From assembly GCA_036518955.1 (NCBI GenBank), contig DATDMG010000108.1, positions 1 to 14,923 of the forward strand: a stretch of DNA of 14,923 nucleotides, given 5' to 3'. A program made the position numbers and the translations under genes. The stretch's first letter is position 1. Each line of letters opens with the position of its first letter. Under the pieces are notes generated by a model. It was not told where the DNA came from, searched no databases, and worked only from the letters and a program-made list of their open reading frames with translations. This document shows positions 7,277 to 14,780 of the stretch, in pieces. Origin of the DNA: DATDMG01 sp036518955. Lineage in GTDB: Bacteria; Actinomycetota; Actinomycetes; Actinomycetales; Kineosporiaceae.

Positions 7277-8247
7277 TCCGTGAAGGCCTTCCTGCGCTCG
7301 ATCACCACACGGGCGATCGCGTTCACGACGAACGTCAGGACGAACAGCACCAGGCCGGCGGCGATGAACGCGCCGGCCTTGGCGGGTGAGTCGAACTCCT
7401 GCGCGTTGTTGGCGATCTTCGAGGCGAACGTCTCCCCGCCGGAGAAGATCGACCAGGTGAAGGTGGACACCGTGCTGAGGATCATGCTGACGGCGATCGT
7501 CTCGCCGAGCGCGCGGCCGAGGCCCAGCATCGCCGCGGACACCACACCCGGCGTGCCGTAGGGGAGGACCGCCGTCCGGATCATCTCCCAGCGGGTGGAC
7601 CCGAGGGCGAGGGCCCCCTCCTTGTGCGCACGGGGGGTCTGTGCGAACACCTCGCGGCTGATCGCGGTCACGATCGGAAGGATCATGATCGCCAGGACGA
7701 TCGACGCCAGGAAGACGGTTCCCCCTACCCCGGCGGTGTTGTCGAACATCGGGAACCAGCCCAGGGCGTAGCCGGCCGCCTCCTGAAGGGGCTTGACGTA
7801 CGGCTGGAGGATCGCGGCGCCCCACAGGCCGTACACGATCGAGGGGACGGCGGCCAACAGGTCCACCAGGTGGGCGAAGGGCCGGGCGAGCCGGCTCGGT
7901 GCGTACTCGGTGAGGAACAGGGCGACCCCGAGCGCGATCGGTACGGCGATGATCATTGCGATCACGGACGAGATGACGGTCACCCAGAGCAGGTCCGGGA
8001 TGCCGAACCTCAGCGGCGTCGCGTCGACGTCCCAGACACGGTCGGTGAGGAAGTTGGCGTCGTCCTTGGTCAGCGCGGGGATCGCCTGCGCGATCAGAAA
8101 GACCGCGACCGCCGCGATGACGGCGACGACCAGGACGCCGGAACCGGTCGCCAGGCCGCTGAACAGTCGGTCCCCGAAGCGGCTGGTCGATCCGACGTCT
8201 CCGGAGGGCCGGGAGTCGAGCTCGGAGTGTCCGGTGATGGTCGCCAT
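7273..8247 (-). CDS. pstC: Phosphate ABC transporter permease PstC, 324 aa
   Basis: PstC is the second membrane subunit of the phosphate importer. Hydrophobic segments lie at about 36-57, 86-112, 124-148, 177-198, 234-258 and 290-316. The EAA coupling loop is KEGALALGSTRWEMI (209-223), and DLLAAVPSIVYG (129-140) and GLGRALGETIAV (242-253) are typical of PstC. ATG 8247 is preferred over the upstream ATG 8355 because GAGGA lies seven bases before it and because the extra 36 residues are Arg/Pro-rich and would cover the pstS-pstC hairpin. The stop overlaps the pstA GTG. The 154-base gap after pstS suggests that pstC-pstA-pstB are expressed from the same transcript at a lower level than pstS. Confidence 0.96.
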   Translation of the reverse strand: MATITGHSELDSRPSGDVGSTSRFGDRLFSGLATGSGVLVVAVIAAVAVFLIAQAIPALTKDDANFLTDRVWDVDATPLRFGIPDLLWVTVISSVIAMIIAVPIALGVALFLTEYAPSRLARPFAHLVDLLAAVPSIVYGLWGAAILQPYVKPLQEAAGYALGWFPMFDNTAGVGGTVFLASIVLAIMILPIVTAISREVFAQTPRAHKEGALALGSTRWEMIRTAVLPYGTPGVVSAAMLGLGRALGETIAVSMILSTVSTFTWSIFSGGETFASKIANNAQEFDSPAKAGAFIAAGLVLFVLTFVVNAIARVVIERRKAFTE

Positions 8248-8338
8248 CGGCAGGTCCTCACGGGTGGGGCGTCGGTCGGAGCGGGGTGGGGCGGTCGGCG
8301 CGCGGTCGGCCGGTCGGGACGGGGCGTCTCGTGGAACG

Positions 8339-8375
8339 CGTGGTGCCCTGCTCACGTCGGGAGCAGGGCACCACG
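8339..8375 (-). terminator. Strong hairpin between pstS and pstC (partial terminator or mRNA stabiliser)
   Basis: The arms GTGGTGCCCTGCTC (8340-8353) and GAGCAGGGCACCAC (8361-8374) are perfectly complementary, extended by one C-G pair (8339/8375), giving a 15-bp stem with a 7-base loop. It begins 27 bases after the pstS stop and lies 92 bases before the pstC start. No U-run follows, as is common in high-GC actinobacteria. Such a structure would be expected to protect or end part of the pstS mRNA so that the binding protein is made in excess over the channel. A shorter stem, CCACG (8371-8375) with CGTGG (8384-8388), overlaps one arm and would compete with it. Confidence 0.75.
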
Positions 8376-8401
8376 ACGAAACCCGTGGCTGTGGTCCGGC
8401 G

Positions 8402-9553
8402 TCAGCTGATCGCGTTGATGGCGGCCACCACCTTCGCCTGTACCTCGGCCGGGAGCGGGGCGTAGCCCGCGCTGGTGAGCTTGGTCTGCTCGGCGGGGTC
8501 GGCGAAGAACTTCAGGAAAGACTTCACCAGAGCGGTCTTGTCGGCAGCCAGACCCTTGGAACAGGCGATCTCGTAGGTGACCAGGACGATCGGGTAAGCA
8601 CCCGGCGCCTTGGTCGCGTAGTCCAGCTTCAGCCGCAGGTCGTTGCCGGTTCCGGTGACGGTGGCGGCGGCCACGGCCTTGCCCGCCGATTCGCCGGTCA
8701 GCTCGACGGCGCCGGCCCCGTTGTCGACCTGCGCGATGCCGAGGTTGTTCTTCGTCGCGAACGACCACTCGACGTAGGAGATGCCGCCCTCGGCCCCTTT
8801 CACCGCCGCGGCCACGCCGTCCGACTTCGGCTTGCCCTCGCCGACCTTTCCGGACCACTTCTTGGCCGGGGTGTCGGTCCACACGGCCGGCGCGGCGCCG
8901 TGGAGGTACTTCTGGAAGTTCTCCGTGGTGCCCGACTCGTCCGAGCGGTAGAAGACCTTGATCGGCTCGCCCGGTAGGGCGGCGCCGCTGTTGATGGCCT
9001 TGATCGCGGCGTCGTCCCAGGTCTTGATGTCGCCCTTGAAGACCTTCGCGGCGACCTCCGGGGTCAGCACCAGCTTGCTGACGCCCTTGACGTTGTAGGA
9101 GATCGCGATCGGGCCGGCCACCATGGGCAGGTTCCACGCGTCGTTGCCGCTGCAGCGGGCCTTGGCGGCGGCCGCCTCGCTCTGACCGCCGCCGGAGGCG
9201 TCGGTCTTCAGGGCCGAGTCGGAGCCGGCGAAGTCCACCTGGCCGCCGTTGAACTGCTTGATCCCGGCGCCGGAGCCGGTGGCGTTGTAGTTGACCGTCG
9301 CCTTCGGGTTGGTCGTCTGGAAGTCGGCGATCACCTGCTGGATCGCGTTCTTCTGGGCCGTCGAGCCCTCACCGTTCAGGGTGCCGGCGGCCTCCGCACC
9401 CGCCGCGGCCGAGGCCGACGACGACCCTCCGGCCGCCGCGGAGCTGTTGCCCGAGGAGGGGGTGGAGGAGTTGTTGTCGGAGCCACAGGCTGCCAGGGCC
9501 AGAGCGCCCACCACGGCGACTCCGAGCGCTCGACCCGACCGAGAAAGCTTCAC
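8402..9553 (-). CDS. pstS: Phosphate ABC transporter substrate-binding lipoprotein PstS, 383 aa
   Basis: PstS captures phosphate outside the membrane and delivers it to PstCA. GTG 9553 starts a clear lipoprotein signal: KLSRSGR, a hydrophobic stretch (about 9-22) and the lipobox LAAC with Cys 23. A Ser/Gly/Ala-rich tether of about 35 residues follows, then the binding fold. Phosphate-binding PstS motifs are GEGSTAQ near the start of the mature domain, YNATGSGAGIKQF, VDFAGSDSAL and SDESGTTENFQKYL. An AGGGGC ribosome site lies about nine bases before the GTG. The open frame continues upstream to 9847 (with an ATG at 9646), but that would bury the signal peptide and cover the promoter. It is the first gene of pstSCAB, preceded by a likely PHO box and followed by a strong hairpin. 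Confidence 0.96.
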   Translation of the reverse strand: MKLSRSGRALGVAVVGALALAACGSDNNSSTPSSGNSSAAAGGSSSASAAAGAEAAGTLNGEGSTAQKNAIQQVIADFQTTNPKATVNYNATGSGAGIKQFNGGQVDFAGSDSALKTDASGGGQSEAAAAKARCSGNDAWNLPMVAGPIAISYNVKGVSKLVLTPEVAAKVFKGDIKTWDDAAIKAINSGAALPGEPIKVFYRSDESGTTENFQKYLHGAAPAVWTDTPAKKWSGKVGEGKPKSDGVAAAVKGAEGGISYVEWSFATKNNLGIAQVDNGAGAVELTGESAGKAVAAATVTGTGNDLRLKLDYATKAPGAYPIVLVTYEIACSKGLAADKTALVKSFLKFFADPAEQTKLTSAGYAPLPAEVQAKVVAAINAIS

Positions 9554-9635
9554 TGCCGCAAGCCCCTGTCTCGAGGATGGCGGCGGGCACGGCCCACGTC
9601 GGGCCACCGCCGGGCACCCTTCGGCGCCACTGCTG

Positions 9636-9641
9636 ACGCTA
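9636..9641 (-). promoter_or_regulatory. pstS: Probable -10 element of the pstS promoter
   Basis: TAGCGT on the minus strand fits TAnnnT and lies nine bases downstream of the last PHO-box-like unit, about 80 bases before the pstS GTG. There is no -35 match, as expected where PhoP takes that role. The rest of the 301-base gap 9554-9854 shows no terminator after the Nudix gene and no further gene. Confidence 0.45.
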
Positions 9642-9652
9642 GGCATGGCAGG

Positions 9653-9711
9653 TGAAGGGGTCCCCGGCCGCCGATGAACGCATCGTGAATCCGACGGTTC
9701 GCAGAGATGAC
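9653..9711 (-). promoter_or_regulatory. pstS: Probable PHO box (PhoP binding site) upstream of pstS
   Basis: On the minus strand, TTCA cores occur at 9689-9686, 9678-9675 and 9656-9653, with a related GTCA at 9711-9708. The spacings are 22, 11 and 22 bases, so all lie in one 11-base phase. The two adjacent units are GATTCACGATG (9691-9681) and CGTTCATCGGC (9680-9670). Streptomyces PHO boxes are known to consist of 11-base direct-repeat units with a GTTCA-type core upstream of pstS, so position, core and period agree. Binding by PhoP under phosphate limitation is inferred. Confidence 0.65.
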
Positions 9712-9854
9712 GTTCCCCGGAACGCAGAATGGCAGCTTCGTGACGCCGCCATCCTAATCGGGCATCAGTCCTGGTCCTGCCCACGTGTGCCGATGCGAAG
9801 ACCAGCCAACGGGACGCCGTGTCATCGCCGCGTCTGGTGAACGTCAAGAGCGAG

Positions 9855-10922
9855 TCAGCGGGTGCCGTGTCGCTCGACCGCGACGACCAGCGGGTGGCTA
9901 CCCGGTCTCCGGGTCGCGTGCGCGACGAGGACGTCCCCCGGATGCAGGTAGGGGTTCGTCCTCGGGACGAGTGGTGCCGCCTCCGGCGTGCACCAGTCCC
10001 GGACGGCGGCCAGCACGTCGCCGAGCACCGGCCGGTGCGTGCACAGAGCCCCGCCGCGGGGGCTCTCCAGGAGCTGGCGCAGGTGCCTGGTCGCCTTGGC
10101 CGGGGAGCGCCGGTGCCCCGCCTCGGACAGCCCGCTCTTGGTGCGGAGCCGGGCGCCGGACAGGGCGAGGTAGGGGGCCATGGTGTCCAGGCACCGGCGC
10201 CAGGGTGAGGAGATCACCTGCTCCGGCCGCCAGCACTGCAGCAGGGCCCCGAGCGCCAGGGCCTGTCGCTTGCCCGACGCCACCAGCGGGCGGTCGGCGT
10301 CGGCGCGAGCCCAGGCGTCCCGTGGCCGGGCGGTGGCGTGTCGCACCACCAGGGTCGCCGTCGTGGCCAGGGTGCCGTCGCCGGCGTAGCCGGCCAGCGA
10401 CTGCAACGGCGCGTTGTCCGCGGTCCGGGCCAGCTGGTCGGCGGCCGCCTCGAACGGCACCCAGCGGACGTCGTCCACCGCCTGCGAGGTGGCCTTCGCC
10501 GGTGGCCCCGGGCGGCCCGGCCGGGCTGCCCAGTACGTCACGTCCTCGCGCCCGCCGTCCTCCGGCAGGCAGCGCACCGGCGTCAGCGGGCGGCCGAGGA
10601 CGACGTCCGTCCCGGCCTTCTCGGTCGCCTGCCGGACGGCGCACTCGGCCAGGCTCTCGCGGCGCTCCGGCACGCCCGAGGGCCACCCCCATTCGTCCGG
10701 TCCGGCCCGGTGCACCATCAGCACCTCCAGCCGGCCGTCCCGGGCCGGGCGCCAGCAGATCACGCCGGCGGCCACCACGTCCGGGGGGCCGGCCGGTGCC
10801 GGCGGGACCGGCCGGCCCCCCGGGCCGGTCGCCGGGGTCCGGGGGTCGGTCCCCGGGGCGTCGGCCGCCGCCGGCGGGTTCGCGCCGGCGCGCAGCCCCG
10901 CCGCCGGGCGCGGCGAGGTCAT
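9855..10922 (-). CDS. Nudix domain - histidine phosphatase fusion protein, 355 aa, with a degenerate Nudix box
   Basis: Residues 1-47 are a Pro/Ala/Gly-rich disordered head. A Nudix domain (about 48-178) follows, then a SixA-like histidine phosphatase domain (about 190-345). The phosphatase catalytic set is present: RHA with His 195, SSPWRRC, LSEAGH and THR with His 296. In the Nudix box (83-105) G83, E89, R97, E101 and G104 fit G-x5-E-x7-REUxEExGU, but two of the three acidic positions of REUxEE are Gln 98 and Lys 102. The known two-domain relative is mycobacterial MutT1, which acts on oxidised nucleotides and diadenosine polyphosphates; this protein's substrate is unproven. ATG 10922 overlaps the ppk stop (ATGA), so it is translationally coupled to polyphosphate kinase. 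pstS begins about 300 bases downstream from its own promoter. Confidence 0.9.
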   Translation of the reverse strand: MTSPRPAAGLRAGANPPAAADAPGTDPRTPATGPGGRPVPPAPAGPPDVVAAGVICWRPARDGRLEVLMVHRAGPDEWGWPSGVPERRESLAECAVRQATEKAGTDVVLGRPLTPVRCLPEDGGREDVTYWAARPGRPGPPAKATSQAVDDVRWVPFEAAADQLARTADNAPLQSLAGYAGDGTLATTATLVVRHATARPRDAWARADADRPLVASGKRQALALGALLQCWRPEQVISSPWRRCLDTMAPYLALSGARLRTKSGLSEAGHRRSPAKATRHLRQLLESPRGGALCTHRPVLGDVLAAVRDWCTPEAAPLVPRTNPYLHPGDVLVAHATRRPGSHPLVVAVERHGTR

Positions 10923-13144
10923 CGCCGCCGGGTGCCGCGCCGGCGGGGGCGGGCGGCGATCAGGTGGGCCTGCAGGTCGCGCCCGGGCCCCTCCTCCGGG
11001 GTGGGGTGCCGGGTCCAGACACCGTCGGAGCCGAGGTGCCAGGAGATGGTCTGCGGATCCATCGACAGGGTCAGCAGTTCGTCGAGCTCGGCGAGGTGCT
11101 CGGGGTCCCGCAGGCGCAGCAGCGCCTCCACCCGGCGATCGAGGTTGCGGTGCATCATGTCCGCGCTGCCGATGTACACCACCGGCTCGCCACCGCCGGC
11201 GAACCAGAAGATCCGGGAGTGCTCCAGGAAGCGCCCGAGAATGCTGCGCACCCGGATGTTCTCGCTCAGCCCGTCGACCCCCGGCCGGATCGCGCAGATC
11301 CCGCGGACGACGACATCCACCGGCACCCCGGCCTGGCTGGCCCGGTACAGCGCGTCGATGAGGACCTCGTCGACGATCGAGTTGAGCTTGAACCGGATCC
11401 CGGCCGGGCGGCCCGCCGCATGGTGGTCGATCTCCCGGTGGACTCGGTCGACGAGGCCGCTGCGCAGTGACCGCGGCGCGACCAGCAGCCGCGCGTACGC
11501 CGTCTTGGGTGCGTAGCCGGACAGCTGGTTGAACAGCCGGGTGAGATCCTCGCCGACCTTCGGGTCACAGGTGAGCACGCCGAGGTCCTCGTAGAGGCGA
11601 GCGGTCTTCGGGTTGTAGTTGCCGGTGCCGACGTGGCAGTACCGGCGCAGCCCGTCGGACTCCTGGCGGACGACCAGGCTGAGCTTCGCGTGCGTCTTCA
11701 GCCCGACGATGCCGTACACCACGTGGACCCCGGCCTGCTCCAGCTTCCGGGCCCAGGTGATGTTCGCCTGCTCGTCGAACCGGGCCTTGATCTCGACCAG
11801 GGCGAGCACCTGCTTGCCGGCCTCGGCGGCGTCGATGAGCGCGTCGACGATCGGGGAGTCGCCGCTCGTCCGGTACAGCGTCTGCTTGATCGCCAGCACT
11901 TTCGGGTCGGCCGCGGCCTGCTCCAGGAACGTCTGCACGCTGGTGGAGAACGAGTCGTACGGGTGGTGGAGCAGCACGTCGCGGTCCCGGATCGCGGCGA
12001 AGACGTCGCTGGGCTTGGCCGTTTCGACCTCGTTCAGGTGCCGGTGCGTCTTGGGCACGAACTTGGGGTAGTGCAGGTCCGGCAGGTCCAGGTCGGCGAC
12101 CAGGTTCAGCCCGCGCAGGTCCAGCGGCTCGGGCAGGGTGTAGACCTCCGCCTTGCTGACGCCCAACTCGCGCACCAGCAGGTCGCGCACGTGCGGGTCG
12201 ACGTCCGCGGCGAGCTCCAGCCGGACGGGCGGCCCGAACCGGCGCCGCAGCAGCTCCTTCTCCAGTGCCTGCAGCAGGTTCTCGGCGTCGTCCTCCTCGA
12301 CCTCGAGGTCCTCGTTGCGGGTCACCCGGAAGGTGTGGTGCTGCAGCACCTCCATCCCGGGGAAGAGTTGGTCGAGGTGGACGGCGATGACGTCCTCGAG
12401 CGGGACGAACCGGGCGTGGTGGTCGCTGTCGCCGCCGACGGCGATGAAGCGGGGCAGCAGCGGCGGCACCTTGACCCGGGCGAAGTGCTCCTTGTCGGTG
12501 ACCGGGTTGCGCAGGATGACCGCCAGGTTGAGCGACAGCCCGGAGATGTAGGGGAACGGGTGCGCCGGGTCGACCGCCAGCGGTGTGAGCACCGGGAAGA
12601 CCTGATCGCGGAAGAACTGGTGCAGCTGCTCCTGTTCGGACTCCGCCAGGGCGTTCCAGTGCACCAGCACGATGCCCGCCTCGGCCAGCGCCGGGGCCAC
12701 CAGCTCGTGGTACACCGCCGCATGCGCCGCCTGGAGCTCGTGCGCCTTCTCGCTGATCCGGTCCAGCACCTGCCGGGGTTCGAGCCCGCTCGCGGCGGTG
12801 ACGGCCAGCCCGGTGGCGATGCGGCGTTTCAGCCCGGCGACCCGGACCATGAAGAATTCGTCGAGGTTGCTGGCGAAGATCGCCAGGAACCGGGCCCGTT
12901 CCAGCAACGGCAAGGTCTCGTCGCGGGCGAGCGCCAGCACGCGCTCGTTGAAGGCCAGCCACGACAGCTCCCGGTCGAGGAATCGCCCGCCGGGCAGTGC
13001 TGGCTCCTCGCCGGGCCGCACCCCCTCCACGGGTTCGAGCACCGGAGGCAGTGCGGTGGCCACCCGGCCCGACGGATGCCGGAGGGGACGCGTGGAGGCG
13101 CCACCTGCCCGGAGGCTGGAGGAACGCGTCGCGGGGGTGGTCAT
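10919..13144 (-). CDS. ppk: Polyphosphate kinase 1, 741 aa
   Basis: Ppk1 reversibly transfers the gamma phosphate of ATP onto polyphosphate. Residues 1-53 are a variable head; RFLDRELSWLAFNERVL (54-70) opens the conserved N domain, and ASNLDEFFMVRVAGLKRRI (91-109) is a family hallmark. The two phospholipase-D-like catalytic domains carry KQTLYRTSGDS, FDEQANITWARKLE, the phosphorylated His in KTHAKL (H485) and the second His in MHRNLDRRVE (H665). The overall length is slightly above the E. coli enzyme (about 690) because of the N-terminal head. ATG 13144 is the first possible start but has no visible Shine-Dalgarno, so the exact start is moderately certain. It lies 68 bases after mshD and overlaps the Nudix-phosphatase gene by ATGA. 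No clear PHO box is seen in the short gap upstream. Confidence 0.96.
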   Translation of the reverse strand: MTTPATRSSSLRAGGASTRPLRHPSGRVATALPPVLEPVEGVRPGEEPALPGGRFLDRELSWLAFNERVLALARDETLPLLERARFLAIFASNLDEFFMVRVAGLKRRIATGLAVTAASGLEPRQVLDRISEKAHELQAAHAAVYHELVAPALAEAGIVLVHWNALAESEQEQLHQFFRDQVFPVLTPLAVDPAHPFPYISGLSLNLAVILRNPVTDKEHFARVKVPPLLPRFIAVGGDSDHHARFVPLEDVIAVHLDQLFPGMEVLQHHTFRVTRNEDLEVEEDDAENLLQALEKELLRRRFGPPVRLELAADVDPHVRDLLVRELGVSKAEVYTLPEPLDLRGLNLVADLDLPDLHYPKFVPKTHRHLNEVETAKPSDVFAAIRDRDVLLHHPYDSFSTSVQTFLEQAAADPKVLAIKQTLYRTSGDSPIVDALIDAAEAGKQVLALVEIKARFDEQANITWARKLEQAGVHVVYGIVGLKTHAKLSLVVRQESDGLRRYCHVGTGNYNPKTARLYEDLGVLTCDPKVGEDLTRLFNQLSGYAPKTAYARLLVAPRSLRSGLVDRVHREIDHHAAGRPAGIRFKLNSIVDEVLIDALYRASQAGVPVDVVVRGICAIRPGVDGLSENIRVRSILGRFLEHSRIFWFAGGGEPVVYIGSADMMHRNLDRRVEALLRLRDPEHLAELDELLTLSMDPQTISWHLGSDGVWTRHPTPEEGPGRDLQAHLIAARPRRRGTRRR

Positions 13145-13209
13145 ATGGGAATGGTGTCATGGGGGCGTTGCCGGCGGCGAGAGGATCGCGGGCCTCCCCG
13201 ACCCGGGCT

Positions 13210-13228
13210 TGATCACCCAGTGTGATCA
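13210..13228. repeat. Inverted repeat across the mshD stop, upstream of ppk
   Basis: TGATCAC (13210-13216) and GTGATCA (13222-13228) are perfect 7-bp arms around a 5-base centre. The element contains the mshD stop codon and lies about 65-85 bases before the ppk start. It could be a dimeric regulator site for ppk or a weak hairpin ending the mshD message; it resembles neither a PHO box nor a strong terminator. Confidence 0.5.
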
Positions 13229-14202
13229 TGAAGCTCGCGGGAGAACATCACGTCCGTGTCCCAGTGGGTGAAGCCGAGGGACGTGTACGTGGCCCGGGCC
13301 GGGGTGTTGTCGCTTTCCACGTAGAGCATCGCCTGAGCCAGTCCTTGGCTCCGGAGACGGGCGAGTCCCGCGACGGTGAGCGCGCGCCCGAGCCCGCGCC
13401 CCTGTTGCCGCGGGTCGACGCCGACGACGTAGACCTCGCCGATGGGGTCGTGGGCATGCCCGGCGGCTCCGTCACCCTGCGTGGTGCCGCCGTGGACCTT
13501 GGTCCAGTGGAAGCCGATCAGCTCGCCGTCCTCCTCGGCGAGCAGGAAGCCGTCCGGGTCGAACCAGCCTTCCGCCGTCCGGGCGTGCAGGTCGCGCTCG
13601 GTCCAGCCGCCCTGCTCGGGGTGGCCGGCGAACGCCCGGGCGTTCAGCGCCAGCCAGGCCGAGTCGTCCGTGCCGGGCCGGAAGGGCCGCAGGGTGACGC
13701 CGGCGGGCACCTGGGCGGCGGGCAGCGGCGGGAACAGCGAGCGCCGCCACTGCTCCAGCCGTCGGATCTCGTGGTACCCCAGGGCCAACGCCAGCCGCCG
13801 GGCCGCCCGATGGTCGCCGTGGGCCCACAGCCGCAACCGCCCGGCGGGGCTGAGCCGCTCGGCGGCCGCGACGAGCCGGCGTCCGAGCCCGCGCCCGCGG
13901 TGGGCGGGGTGCACGACGAGCTCCGCGGCGGCGCCCGCAACCTGGTCCGTCGGGTCCAGGTGGGCGTAGCCGGCCAGGCCGCCGCCGGGAAGTGCGACCA
14001 GCAGGTGTCGGTCCGGCCCCTCGCCGCCGTGCCGCAGGTGCAGGGTGACGTGTTCGGAGAGCGGGGGAACGCCGTCCGCGGCGGTGGCTGCGTCGACCAG
14101 GTGGTGGACGGCGGCGACCAGCTGGGCCGGTAGGACCGCCGCGATCTGCACGTCGCCCGGGTCGTCGCCGACGGGCACGGAACCGGTGGCGTGAGCACTC
14201 AT
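13213..14202 (-). CDS. mshD: Mycothiol synthase MshD, 329 aa
   Basis: MshD acetylates Cys-GlcN-Ins with acetyl-CoA, the last step of mycothiol synthesis. The protein has two GNAT domains. The N-terminal one (about 20-160) keeps a CoA-loop-like stretch ELVVHPAHRGRGLGRRLV (94-111) and is usually non-catalytic in the family. The C-terminal one (about 168-325) has TLRPFRPGTDD, GFHWTKVH (230-237), the CoA pyrophosphate loop VDPRQQGRGLGRAL (262-275), and YVESDN...LGF...DVMF at the end. The length fits the family (about 300-330). ATG 14202 is the natural start, with only a weak GGTGAG ribosome site. It lies 62 bases after the GlnR-type gene and 68 before ppk, all on the same strand. Placement of mshD between glnR and the phosphate genes is, as I recall, also seen in Streptomyces. 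Confidence 0.94.
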   Translation of the reverse strand: MSAHATGSVPVGDDPGDVQIAAVLPAQLVAAVHHLVDAATAADGVPPLSEHVTLHLRHGGEGPDRHLLVALPGGGLAGYAHLDPTDQVAGAAAELVVHPAHRGRGLGRRLVAAAERLSPAGRLRLWAHGDHRAARRLALALGYHEIRRLEQWRRSLFPPLPAAQVPAGVTLRPFRPGTDDSAWLALNARAFAGHPEQGGWTERDLHARTAEGWFDPDGFLLAEEDGELIGFHWTKVHGGTTQGDGAAGHAHDPIGEVYVVGVDPRQQGRGLGRALTVAGLARLRSQGLAQAMLYVESDNTPARATYTSLGFTHWDTDVMFSRELHDHTG

Positions 14203-14264
14203 CCGCTCACCATAGCCAGTCGGTCAGGCGGGGCTGTCGGGGCAGGACGCGGGGCGTGCGGCGG

Positions 14265-14780
14265 TCAGGCGTCGACCGTCTCCTCGGTCGGCACGCGCTC
14301 GCGGCCCGGCGGCACGAAGCGGTAGCCCACGTTGCGCACGGTGCCGATGAGCGCCTCGTGCTCGACGCCGAGCTTGGCGCGCAGCCGGCGGACGTGGACG
14401 TCGACGGTCCGGGTGCCGCCGAAGTAGTCGTACCCCCACACCTCCTGCAGGAGCTGGGCGCGGGTGAAGACCCGCCCCGGGTGCTGGGCGAGGAACTTGA
14501 GAAGCTCGAACTCCTTGTACGTCAGGTCCAGGGTGCGGCCGCGCACCTTCGCGCTGTACGTCACCTCGTCGACGACGACGTCGCCGGCCCGGATCTCGCA
14601 CGTCTCCGGCTCGCGGGCGGCTTCGGCCATCCGGTTGCGTCCGGCGGCGAGGCGCAGCCGCGCCTCCACCTCCGCGGGGCCGGCCGAGTCGAGGAGTGCG
14701 TCGTCGGCGCCCCAGTCGGCCGCCACCGCTCCCACCGACGGTCCGGACGGCGGCCTGACCAAGGCCGGCGAGCTCGTCAT
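14265..14780 (-). CDS. glnR: GlnR-type response regulator, receiver domain missing (truncated at an inverted junction)
   Basis: GlnR is the global nitrogen regulator of actinobacteria, an OmpR-family orphan regulator. Recognisable sequence runs from about 14732 to the stop at 14265: the end of the receiver domain (AVAADWGADDALLDSAGPAE), a linker, then a complete winged helix (about residues 63-156 counted from ATG 14780) with LDLTYKEFELLKFLAQHPGR, TRAQLLQEVWGYDYFGGTRT, VDVHVRRLRAKLG and GTVRNVGYRF. Residues 1-16 of the open frame (for example PALVRPPSGPSV) are not receiver sequence but the reverse complement of a second winged-helix gene that begins there on the other strand. Roughly the first 85-90 residues of a normal GlnR are therefore absent, and the listed ATG is only the first available Met, not a true start. 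If this structure is real the gene is probably broken; otherwise the contig is misjoined. Confidence 0.85.
   Translation of the reverse strand: MTSSPALVRPPSGPSVGAVAADWGADDALLDSAGPAEVEARLRLAAGRNRMAEAAREPETCEIRAGDVVVDEVTYSAKVRGRTLDLTYKEFELLKFLAQHPGRVFTRAQLLQEVWGYDYFGGTRTVDVHVRRLRAKLGVEHEALIGTVRNVGYRFVPPGRERVPTEETVDA

Noticed and set aside
6341..7561. 406-residue ORF antisense to pstA and pstC
   Set aside because: It is dominated by Asp/His/Gln/Gly/Arg, typical of the antisense of membrane-protein codons, and has no recognisable domain.
9836..9846. GTTCACC-like single PHO unit on the minus strand near the Nudix stop
   Set aside because: There is no second unit 11 bases away, and it is out of phase with the array at 9653-9711.
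9554..9847. N-terminal extension of pstS to 9847 or to the ATG at 9646
   Set aside because: It would bury the lipoprotein signal peptide and cover the PHO box and -10; GTG 9553 starts the signal exactly.
9785..11470. 561-residue plus-strand ORF across the Nudix gene and the ppk end
   Set aside because: Its Arg/Pro/Gly/Ala-only composition is a GC shadow, and the minus strand has two clear genes with an ATGA overlap.
11633..13225. 530-residue ORF antisense to ppk
   Set aside because: It is the shadow of a long high-GC gene: low complexity, rich in Val/Gln/Arg/Gly, no family motif, while the opposite strand encodes complete Ppk1.
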